From JBEIHX01 sp040381075 (GTDB taxonomy: Bacteria; Pseudomonadota; Alphaproteobacteria; Caulobacterales; Aquidulcibacteraceae): DNA of 64,000 nucleotides. Location of the stretch: the NCBI GenBank assembly GCA_040381075.1, contig JBEIHX010000006.1, positions 62,001-126,000 of the forward strand, read 5' to 3'. A program made the position numbers and the translations under genes. The notes under the pieces were generated by a model that did no database searches, was not told the origin of the DNA, and saw only the letters and a program-made list of their open reading frames with translations. This document shows, piece after piece, positions 17,056 through 24,263 of the stretch (positions are counted from its first letter, which is position 1; every line of letters starts with the position of its first letter).

Positions 17056-17384
17056 TCGCCGATTTCGCGCCCGCCGAGCTCTTTTTGGGCGTGGGCCTGG
17101 TTGCAGCTGCGCTGTCTATCCTGTTCGGGCTCGCCATGGCCTTCGGCGCGCGGATGCGCATGAAGCGCCTGGTCGCACTCGTCATGGCGCAGATCGGCGT
17201 TTGTGTGCTCGCGGCCATGTCAGGCCGCGCCAGTAGTTTCGGACCTGGCGCCGATCCCGCGTTGGCGCCCACGCCAGGGCTGATGACCATGACCGGGCTC
17301 GCGGTCGCTGTAGCAACCCTGCTTGTGGGAGCGGTGCTGATCTCTCAGGCCTCGCGGGAATCCGGCGGGGATAGCGCCCCATGA
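17052..17384 (+). CDS. mrpC: MrpC/NuoK-like subunit
   Basis: This 110-residue, three-helix protein has the size and hydrophobic pattern of MrpC/NuoK. A first helix LFLGVGLVAAALSILFGLAMAF is followed by a long loop with PALAPTPG and a last helix AVAVATLLVGAVLISQ. The last helix corresponds to pl.QALvLTaIVI of canonical MrpC, but the Q-A-L-V-L-T signature is not preserved. The start (ATGA) overlaps mrpB. Confidence 0.68.
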   Translation: MIADFAPAELFLGVGLVAAALSILFGLAMAFGARMRMKRLVALVMAQIGVCVLAAMSGRASSFGPGADPALAPTPGLMTMTGLAVAVATLLVGAVLISQASRESGGDSAP

Positions 17385-18856
17385 CGCCCCTGCAGGCGCT
17401 CTGGGTCCAAGCTGGTCCTGCCATCGCCGCCGGACTGATCGTCAGCGCAGGCCTGTGCGCAGCTGTCGGGCATCGCAAAACCGCGAGCTGGCTGGCGATC
17501 ATCTCGCTCCTGGCGGCGGGTTTTCTGTTCGCCTGTTCGCTGGCGAGCACTGGCGCGGCGCTCCCCCTTCGCATTCCGGTCGCGGGGTGGGGCGCCCCGC
17601 TCGGCGTCGAAGCTTGGATTGATCCCTTTTCAGCGTTCATCTGCAGTTTGATCCTGTGGATATGTGCGCCCTGTCTGGTGATCTGCCTTGCGCGCACGCA
17701 CGCCGGTTCGGCGAACGCCAGCCCTCCTGGCATCATCGGGGCGTTGACAATCTGCTCGGGGGCGATGTTTGCAGCGCTCCTGGGCGACATGATCAGCCTT
17801 TGGCTGGCCCTAACACTCGCAAGCTTCGGCGCTGTCGCGCTCGCTGCAGATCGACCTCAGTCCAGCGCCGGCGCATTCCGCGTGTTGATGGTCTCGGGCG
17901 CCGGCGGCGTGCTCCATGCCGTAGGCGTGGTTCTGGTCATCGCGACCGCCGGAACCCCAGCCCTGCTCGGCTCGGCCGGGCAGATCGGCCGGTCTGGCGA
18001 CGACGCACTGCTTGCGGTCGGGATGACCTGTGTCTTTGTCGGCGTGATCGCACAGTCGGGGCTATTTCCCTTTCACGCGGTCGTTGCACAGGCGGTTCGC
18101 GGCGCACCGCGCGGGAGCGGTCAGGCGCTTGTCATGGTCCTTGGCGTGGCGGCGATCGCGGTCCTGGCCCGATGGACCCAGGCGCTGGGCGCCGATGAGC
18201 CCAGCCGTCTGGCTGCGGTTGGCTTGAGTGTTCTCGCTGCATGGGGCGGGGTCGGCGCATTGGCAAGCGCAGCCGCGGCGGTGCGGGCTGGCGAGGTGAG
18301 GGCGGTCATACGATATGCCTTTGCGAGCGCGGCGATGACCGCGGTGATGATGCTCGCAACGGGCGGACGCGTGGCAGATGCGGCGCTTCTCTGGCTTGCA
18401 GGAGCTGTGACTGGCGCCGCGGCGGCCGCTGTCGCGCTTGACGCGGGCGGTTATGATGACACGGTTCCGCTTGATCGGCTGGAAGGTTTCGCGGCGCGGG
18501 CTCCGATCATGGCTGCAGCGTTCGGCATCGGGGTCGCCGGCCTTGCGGCCCTGCCGCTGACACCGACATTTCTGGCGGCGTTTGAAGGCATGAGCGCACT
18601 GTTCGCAGCGCTGCAGCCGATCAAAGGCGCTGTCATCGCCGCAGTGATTGTCCTGCTGGCCACCGCCGCCCTGCGGATGGCCGAGCGCATTGTGAGCCGC
18701 ACCGAGACCGGCCGTACGGTGGCCATGCGACGGGGCGCCATGCACTTGGCGGCGGCCATCTTTGCGCTCGTCCTGCTTGCTGGGGCATGGACGGCGCGTC
18801 CGCTCAACGAACTCGCGCTGCTTGCAGCCGGAAGCGTCCAGGAACCCTCGCGATGA
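17381..18856 (+). CDS. mrpD: MrpD/NuoN-like antiporter subunit, first of three
   Basis: The 491-residue protein has around 14 membrane helices and belongs to the Proton_antipo_M superfamily. Recognisable elements are LGDMISLWLALTLASFG (canonical GDLFNLFVFFELLLISSY), SGLFPFHAVVAQAVRGAP (canonical FPlHtWLPdAh.eAP) and PLDRLEGFAARAPIMAAAFGIG. The TM5 glutamate of the canonical family aligns with Thr. The lysines of the broken helices are also missing, while the His after FPF is kept. Its four-base overlaps on both sides place it firmly in the operon. Whether it can move ions is doubtful. Confidence 0.72.
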   Translation: MTPLQALWVQAGPAIAAGLIVSAGLCAAVGHRKTASWLAIISLLAAGFLFACSLASTGAALPLRIPVAGWGAPLGVEAWIDPFSAFICSLILWICAPCLVICLARTHAGSANASPPGIIGALTICSGAMFAALLGDMISLWLALTLASFGAVALAADRPQSSAGAFRVLMVSGAGGVLHAVGVVLVIATAGTPALLGSAGQIGRSGDDALLAVGMTCVFVGVIAQSGLFPFHAVVAQAVRGAPRGSGQALVMVLGVAAIAVLARWTQALGADEPSRLAAVGLSVLAAWGGVGALASAAAAVRAGEVRAVIRYAFASAAMTAVMMLATGGRVADAALLWLAGAVTGAAAAAVALDAGGYDDTVPLDRLEGFAARAPIMAAAFGIGVAGLAALPLTPTFLAAFEGMSALFAALQPIKGAVIAAVIVLLATAALRMAERIVSRTETGRTVAMRRGAMHLAAAIFALVLLAGAWTARPLNELALLAAGSVQEPSR

Positions 18857-20301
18857 CACCGCAGGCGGTGATGCTGTTTGTGATGCTGGCGCCTGTCCTG
18901 GGCGGGGTGCTCTGCGAGGCCGTGGATCGCTGGCGAGACGTGCGTGCGGCGGCTTCCATGATCATTGGTTTGGCCCTCCTTGCGGCGTCGCTGCTGTGCG
19001 CCGGCGAAGCGCTTGCCGGGATCCAGCCCGGTCTCAGGGCTGAACTTGGCGGCGGTCTGACGGCTGCCTGGCGGCTGGATCATCTGGCCGGATTTTCATC
19101 CGCCACGCTGGCGGCAGTGACGCTGCTCGTTCGATTGTTCGCGCTGGGTCAACCAAGGCGGCCGGGCATCATCGCGGACGCGAGCGCCAGCGGCCTCGCC
19201 CTCAGTGCTGCTTTCTGCGTGGTGTTCAGCGCGAATGCCTTCACCCTGGCGCTGAGCATGACGGCGATGATGCTCGGGCTCGCGCGGTTGGGGGCGGTGA
19301 CGACGGCGCAGGCCGTCCGCGATGCCCGGTCCAACGTCTGGCGCGTGACGGCTGCCGGTTATGCGCTGTTGACGCCGGCGCTCGCGCTTGCGCATGGCCT
19401 CGCCGGAGGAGCGCCGTTCGCATCCGGAGGGCATCTCCCGGCACACACAGGCCCTGTCGCCGTCTCGGCCATCCTGATCATGAGCGTGTTTGGGGTGGCG
19501 GTGCTGTGCGTTGCGCCCCTTTCGGCCTGGCCAGCCTCCGTGATGCGCCGCGCGACGCCGGAGGCGGCTGCCTTTGGGGTCGCCGGGATTGCTTCAATCG
19601 CCGGGCCGGTGGCGCTGTTGCGTGTGGTTGCAGAGATCGTTGGCCCTGGTTTCACGCTGACCGCTCCAGCGACGCCGGTGTTGCTTGGATTGGCGGGCGC
19701 ATCCGCCGCCATCTCAGCCGGGTTCGCTGTGGCTGCGCGCGACCTTGCCGGTCGGGTCGGTCATCTCGCAGCGGCGCATATGGCCTTGGCGGCCTTTGCG
19801 GCGCTGATGGCGACCCCGGCCGGCCTGGATGCCGGCGTATTGCTCGTTCTGGTTCAGCCGTGGGCGCTCGCCTTGCTTATCATGGCGGCGGCGGAGCTTG
19901 GGCCGAGCGGCAGCGTGCTGCGCGCGACCCTGGAAGGGGCGGCGCGTCGCCATGTGCTGGCTGCGACCGGAGTCGTGGTCGCTGCACTGAGCTTGGTCGG
20001 TTTTCCCCCGTTCGCCGGACTATGGGCCAAGCTGCTGCTGACCCAGGGGGCCGTTGCAACGCCCCAGCCCTGGATCGCCGCCGCTCCTGTGGCTGCCTCG
20101 GCGCTTGCCGCATTCGCGGTCGCCGGGATTGTCGCGGCGAGCCTGCGCACGCCGGCCGACCCGGCCCATGTCCGTCCGTCCCCGCCCAATCTTGCTGTGG
20201 CCATCGCAATCGCCACGCCGATGCCGATCCTCGTGCTATGGTTCCTTTTTGCTGAGGGCGCGATCAGAGCCATCGCACTCGGCCGTATCGAGGCGGGTTG
20301 A
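18853..20301 (+). CDS. MrpD/NuoN-like antiporter subunit, second of three
   Basis: This 482-residue polytopic protein is the most diverged of the three. The region aligned to GDLFNLFVFFEL reads ANAFTLALSMTA, so the glutamate again aligns with Thr. The C-terminal signature LVGFPPFAGLWAKLLL is well preserved and keeps the TM12 lysine. Without that signature and its place in the cluster I would have called it only a membrane protein. The ATG at 18853 overlaps the previous stop; an upstream frame from 18787 is a chance extension. Confidence 0.65.
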   Translation: MTPQAVMLFVMLAPVLGGVLCEAVDRWRDVRAAASMIIGLALLAASLLCAGEALAGIQPGLRAELGGGLTAAWRLDHLAGFSSATLAAVTLLVRLFALGQPRRPGIIADASASGLALSAAFCVVFSANAFTLALSMTAMMLGLARLGAVTTAQAVRDARSNVWRVTAAGYALLTPALALAHGLAGGAPFASGGHLPAHTGPVAVSAILIMSVFGVAVLCVAPLSAWPASVMRRATPEAAAFGVAGIASIAGPVALLRVVAEIVGPGFTLTAPATPVLLGLAGASAAISAGFAVAARDLAGRVGHLAAAHMALAAFAALMATPAGLDAGVLLVLVQPWALALLIMAAAELGPSGSVLRATLEGAARRHVLAATGVVVAALSLVGFPPFAGLWAKLLLTQGAVATPQPWIAAAPVAASALAAFAVAGIVAASLRTPADPAHVRPSPPNLAVAIAIATPMPILVLWFLFAEGAIRAIALGRIEAG

Positions 20302-20543
20302 TGAACTGGAGAAAGCCCGATCTGTCCCGCCTGGCGCTTATCGGCGCCGTGGTCATCCTGATTTGCGCCAGCGCCGGCCTTGCCCTTGATGGCGTGCGCC
20401 GCGCCGTTGGGCGGCCCGGCCTGGCGGAAGCCCCCGCAGCTTTCTCCCTGATCGGATTTCTCGCTCCGGCGCTTGCCTGCATTATTGCGCTTGGTTGGGC
20501 CCGGGTTGATCGCGGTCGCGGCGCAGGCCGGGAGGAGCCATGA
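20301..20543 (+). CDS. Small two-helix membrane protein within the Mrp-like cluster
   Basis: The 80-residue product has two predicted membrane helices (LALIGAVVILICASAGLAL and FSLIGFLAPALACIIALGW) and a charged C-terminal tail. It shares one base with the stop of the preceding gene and four with the start of the next, so it is almost certainly translated. I recognise no family. Archaeal Mbh operons have a small membrane subunit (MbhI) after the MrpD-like subunit; similarity here is only positional. Confidence 0.65.
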   Translation: MNWRKPDLSRLALIGAVVILICASAGLALDGVRRAVGRPGLAEAPAAFSLIGFLAPALACIIALGWARVDRGRGAGREEP

Positions 20544-22198
20544 CCGCAGCGTTCAATCCTGGCTTTGCGCTGCTGGTGGCGGCCCTCACCATCGCCGCCC
20601 TGCCAATCGGTCGTGGACGTGTAGCGACGCTCGCGCTGGGCCTGGCTGCAGCTGGGGTGTGTCTGCTGTCGCCGTCCTTCGGCGTCTATGGCCAGTTGCG
20701 TCTGATGGGCCTGTCGATCGCGCTCTATCGGTTGGATGCGCTCAGCGCCTGGTTCGGGCTTGTCGGCCTTATCGCCGCGGCGGCGCTCATTGTCGCGGTG
20801 GCGCGCGCCGGCGCGCGATTGGAAGCCGCCGCGCTCACCGCCTATTGCGGCGGTGTCCTGACGGCTATCTTCAGCGGCGATCTGGCGATGTTCTTTCTTG
20901 GCTGGCAGCTTGCGGCGCTGGCGGTTTGCGCCCTTGTCTGGGCCGGTCGCACCGAGACGGCCCGCCAAACCGCTCTTGTGGTCTTCACACAGCAGTCGCT
21001 CGCTGGCGCCCTGCTCCTGACGGCCGCCGCAGCCGCTGCGGCCCTTCAGGGCGCAGCAGCCTTCGAGCGGTTTGAACCTGGCGCCTTCGCTGGGCTGCTC
21101 ACTCTCGCCGCCGTGCTGCTCACGGCTGGAGCCCCGCCCGTGCACCTGTCCGTTCGCGACGGCATCGCCCGCGCCGGCCCAGGTGGCTTCGTCGCCCTCG
21201 CCGCAATCACGCCGCTTCTAGTGGGCTACAGCGCGGCGCGTGGTTTTGCTGGCGAAACCGGCCTCATCACGCTGGGTGCTGTGATGGCGCTTGCGCCTGT
21301 CCTGCCGGCTATGATCGACCGGGCGCCGCGGCGGATGCTCGCCTATCTTATGTTCAGCCAGATTGGCATGATCCTGATGGCGGCCGGGTTCGGTGGGGCG
21401 GAAGGTCTCATAGCGGCCGGCGTCTTCGCAGCGGTTGCATGCATGTCGAACCTCACGCTGGCGCTCGCGATACTCATCTATGAGGCGCGCGCCCAGGCGT
21501 TCGGACGGGATGCGCCCTTCGCCCTTGGCGCCATCGGTATCGCCGTGGCAGGCATCGCATGCGTCCCTGGCTTCGGTGGCCATGTTGGTTTCGTGGCCGC
21601 GATGGATGCTGCGTCGCGCGAGGGCGCTCTCTGGCAAGGGGTGCTGGTCTGCGTCACCGTGGCGGGTGCGTTGCTGCCGATTGCTGTCCGCCTTGGGGCC
21701 CGGCTCATCGATCTGTCGCCCGCAGCCGTCGGACGTGGAGATCCCAATCCACAAATGCTGGCGGCCCTGGCCACGGGCGCCGTGTTTGTCATGTTCTGTG
21801 GCGTCGCCCCCGCATGGACTGCCGGCATGCTGCAACCCGGCCTTGAACTGCACGCATACGGATTTGATCGGCTCATCATGAGCGCTCAGGTCGTTGGCGG
21901 GGCGGCTGCAGCGCTCGCAATCCTGTCACGATGGGGGCTTTACCCCCTTAATAGCGCATCGCCGACGCCGGATATTGATCGCCTGTTTCCAAATTGGGAC
22001 ATCGCGCGCGCAATCGTCCCTTTCGGGGTCATCGACAAGGCTGTCCATGATGCTGTTGCCCCACTGACCCGTGCGGCATCGGGCGACCACCCGCCCCAGG
22101 ACCAAGGCGTGTCCGGCGACAATGCATCCTTGAACCTGATCGCCCTCGGTTTGATGACGGCGTTTGGGTTGGCGTGGGCGCTTGTCATCGCGCTCTGA
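20540..22198 (+). CDS. MrpD/NuoN-like antiporter subunit, third of three
   Basis: The 552-residue protein is the best preserved large subunit. It has FSGDLAMFFLGWQLAALAV (canonical ...FFEL; Gln replaces Glu), TAGAPPVHLSVRDGIARAGP (canonical G..P.H.Wlp.a...AP, His kept) and RRMLAYLMFSQIGMILMAAGFG (canonical kR.LAYSsisqiG). The soluble C-terminal region near residues 480-520 is Asp/Pro-rich before a last helix. Its ATG overlaps the small gene by four bases, and it ends the operon. Confidence 0.75.
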   Translation: MTAAFNPGFALLVAALTIAALPIGRGRVATLALGLAAAGVCLLSPSFGVYGQLRLMGLSIALYRLDALSAWFGLVGLIAAAALIVAVARAGARLEAAALTAYCGGVLTAIFSGDLAMFFLGWQLAALAVCALVWAGRTETARQTALVVFTQQSLAGALLLTAAAAAAALQGAAAFERFEPGAFAGLLTLAAVLLTAGAPPVHLSVRDGIARAGPGGFVALAAITPLLVGYSAARGFAGETGLITLGAVMALAPVLPAMIDRAPRRMLAYLMFSQIGMILMAAGFGGAEGLIAAGVFAAVACMSNLTLALAILIYEARAQAFGRDAPFALGAIGIAVAGIACVPGFGGHVGFVAAMDAASREGALWQGVLVCVTVAGALLPIAVRLGARLIDLSPAAVGRGDPNPQMLAALATGAVFVMFCGVAPAWTAGMLQPGLELHAYGFDRLIMSAQVVGGAAAALAILSRWGLYPLNSASPTPDIDRLFPNWDIARAIVPFGVIDKAVHDAVAPLTRAASGDHPPQDQGVSGDNASLNLIALGLMTAFGLAWALVIAL

Positions 22199-22269
22199 TC
22201 AGACAGGGGACATTCGGATGGTGCGCGCCAGGAATGTGGGCGCGTTGCAACAGAACATCTGGGCCCGGG

Positions 22270-22698
22270 TCAGGGACGGGGAGGCGTCAGCCGGCATTCC
22301 TGACGGATGCGTGCAGCCATGGCCGCGAGGCCGTTGGAGCGCTGCGCGGTGAGCGCGTCCGTCAGACCGAGGCGGGAAAACGCCGTCTCTGGCGGCAAAG
22401 CCGCGATCTCATCGGGGGTGCGCGATGAATAGAGACGAACCAGAATTGCGATCAGTCCACGCACGATGTGCGCATCGGAGTCGCCCGCAAATGACAGACG
22501 CCCGTCGCGATCGCGCTGCGAGAACAGCCACGCATTGCTGGCGCAGCCGCGCACGCGGGTCGCCTCAGTCCGCTGTGCGTCTGGCAGTGGCGCAAGCGCC
22601 TTGCCGAGGTCAAGAATATATCGATATCGGTCCTCCCAGGAGTCAAACAGGCTGAGATCAGCCTCAAGCTCCGCCACCTCGTCGGCGATCGTGCTCAC
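22270..22698 (-). CDS. sufE: Cysteine desulfuration protein SufE
   Basis: SufE accepts sulfur from the cysteine desulfurase SufS for Fe-S cluster assembly. The 142-residue protein carries the family pattern: FDSWEDRYRYILDLGKAL, then the active-site loop VRGCASNAWLF with the acceptor cysteine near residue 52. A C-terminal TAQRSNGLAAMAARIR helix closes the fold. The start is a GTG at 22698 with GGAG upstream. No other suf gene is in the window, so it stands apart from its partners. It converges with the Mrp-like operon. Confidence 0.93.
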   Translation of the reverse strand: MSTIADEVAELEADLSLFDSWEDRYRYILDLGKALAPLPDAQRTEATRVRGCASNAWLFSQRDRDGRLSFAGDSDAHIVRGLIAILVRLYSSRTPDEIAALPPETAFSRLGLTDALTAQRSNGLAAMAARIRQECRLTPPRP

Positions 22699-22773
22699 GC
22701 ATGGTCTCCGAAGTCGTAACGCCACACCATGAACAGGGCGCACGCGCCGCCTGGGGGCAGCAAACCGGGGTCC

Positions 22774-23973
22774 CTACTGCACCACGCCGCGCATGCAGGC
22801 GCCAACATCCTTCAGGGCGTGCGTGCCAAGGCAGAACGCATGTTCATAGCGGAATCGAGCAGCCGATACGCACTGGTACATATGCAGGCGGGCCCACTCA
22901 AGGCAGTCTTGCGTTGGCTTATCCGACAGCATGGTTGAGACGTCTGCTGGAGCGCCGGGCGCTGCATCAAGAGCCTGGATCGCCGCCAGGGTGACGACCC
23001 GGTCGACGGTCGCCTTGCGGTCGTCGCGGTAGCGCAGGCCAGTCGGCGCCGCGCTGCCGGACGCCTGGGCGGGGGATGGACCGAGACGCAGGGCTTCGGC
23101 AAGCGACTGGGCGAGCCTGGAGCCTTCGCTGGCCGATGCACTGGATGCTTCCGGCGAGAAAGCAGCCAGAACCACATTCGAGATGGGCCTGCCCGCAGCA
23201 GTAACCTGCTTCAGTTGGGCGACCCGCGCAGCCGCATTACCGGCTCGCAGATCCGCCCAACCTGTCTTTTGGAGATCATAGGAGCGCTTCTCGAACGCCG
23301 CCCCAACGGAATAGACGCGCGCACTCTCCCGGGACGCCGCAGCAAGCATTCCCTGAACCGCATCGCCAGCGCCCCTGAGCCGGGTCGCATAGGCGTTGTC
23401 ATTGCGAAACCCGCGCATCAGCATGTCACGACCAAAGGCGGCTTCCGCCTCCCTGACGGTGGCGACAAATGGCGCTGACTGTGACGCCGCGATTGCCGAG
23501 AACGCGATCCAGCCCTGCGCCAGGGCTTGTGGGCTGTGGCCAGTCATTCGATCCAGCGCCGCGTCCAGATCACCCGGCTTGGCGATCACCGCCGTATCCA
23601 GCGCGGTGATGTCTTCCTGAAAGGTGCCATAGCTTGATGCGGCCTTTGCAATCGGATTGCCGGTTGCGACCGTGGCAGCCGAGGACTGGACCGCGTCCGC
23701 CTGCGGCGGAGCGGTCTGGGGCGTCGTCGCCTGGGCCGGAGTGCTTCGGGCCGGAGTGCTTCGGGCCGGAGTGCTTCGGGCGGGCGTGCTTTTGGCCGGC
23801 GTGGTTCGGGCCGGCGTGGTTTGGGCCGGCGTGGTTTGGGCCGGCGTGGTTTGGGAGGGTGCGGTTTTGCCCGGCGCAGCTTGCGCAGGGGCGCTTTGGG
23901 CCGATGCTGTCAGGGACAGACCGAAGACCATGACGCTCACTGCTGAAACCCAAATTCCCGCCAGTCCCTTCAT
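22774..23973 (-). CDS. Secreted protein with Pro/Thr pentapeptide repeats, unknown function
   Basis: The 399-residue product has a clear signal peptide (MKGLAGIWVSAVSVMVFGLSLTASAQ, split here as MKGLAGIWVSAVSV and MVFGLSLTASAQ). A low-complexity stretch of roughly ten pentapeptides such as ARSTP and AQTTP follows, then a helical domain of about 270 residues. The last 45 residues contain four cysteines (DCLEWARLHMYQC, FCLGTHALKDVGAC) that could form disulfides. I do not recognise the helical domain. The likely start is ATG 23973 with CAGGAG upstream. The repeat region is a 15-bp minisatellite in frame, so its length may vary between strains. It diverges from the histidine kinase gene. Confidence 0.8.
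   Translation of the reverse strand: MKGLAGIWVSAVSVMVFGLSLTASAQSAPAQAAPGKTAPSQTTPAQTTPAQTTPARTTPAKSTPARSTPARSTPARSTPAQATTPQTAPPQADAVQSSAATVATGNPIAKAASSYGTFQEDITALDTAVIAKPGDLDAALDRMTGHSPQALAQGWIAFSAIAASQSAPFVATVREAEAAFGRDMLMRGFRNDNAYATRLRGAGDAVQGMLAAASRESARVYSVGAAFEKRSYDLQKTGWADLRAGNAAARVAQLKQVTAAGRPISNVVLAAFSPEASSASASEGSRLAQSLAEALRLGPSPAQASGSAAPTGLRYRDDRKATVDRVVTLAAIQALDAAPGAPADVSTMLSDKPTQDCLEWARLHMYQCVSAARFRYEHAFCLGTHALKDVGACMRGVVQ
23733..23877. repeat. In-frame 15-bp minisatellite in the secreted-protein gene
   Basis: About nine to ten units of GGGCCGGAGTGCTTC / GGGCCGGCGTGGTTT (plus-strand sequence) follow each other without spacers. The first three units are near identical, as are the sixth to eighth. 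On the coding strand they encode the pentapeptides ARSTP, AKSTP, ARTTP and AQTTP. Confidence 0.9.
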
Positions 23974-24263
23974 CCTGCCGTCTCCTGCGGGCGCCCATGC
24001 GCCACAACCGACCTTCGACGCCAATCGGCGCCATCACGCCCGCCCCAACGCATGCTCCCTGCGTTGACAGGCCTAGCAGACGAAGTGCCCCGAGTCGCCG
24101 GCGCAGGGCAGTCGTGGCGTGCATCGGCGCGGTCAATGGCGCGCGTCAGGCGAGCCGGCCTGATTGCGCGCCTGCTACGCGTAAACAATTGATCGGTCTG
24201 ATGACTGGGCCGTTAATGCGCGGTCGCGCGGTGATGCGTGCGCCCACGCATGAGGAAAGTTTA

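Noticed and set aside
13572..22198. Reading the cluster as a DabAB-type inorganic carbon pump or as complex I
   Set aside because: No DabA-like (DUF2309) protein and no NuoB, C, D, E, F, G or I partner is present. The E-F-G-B-C set is characteristic of Mrp/Mbh antiporter modules.
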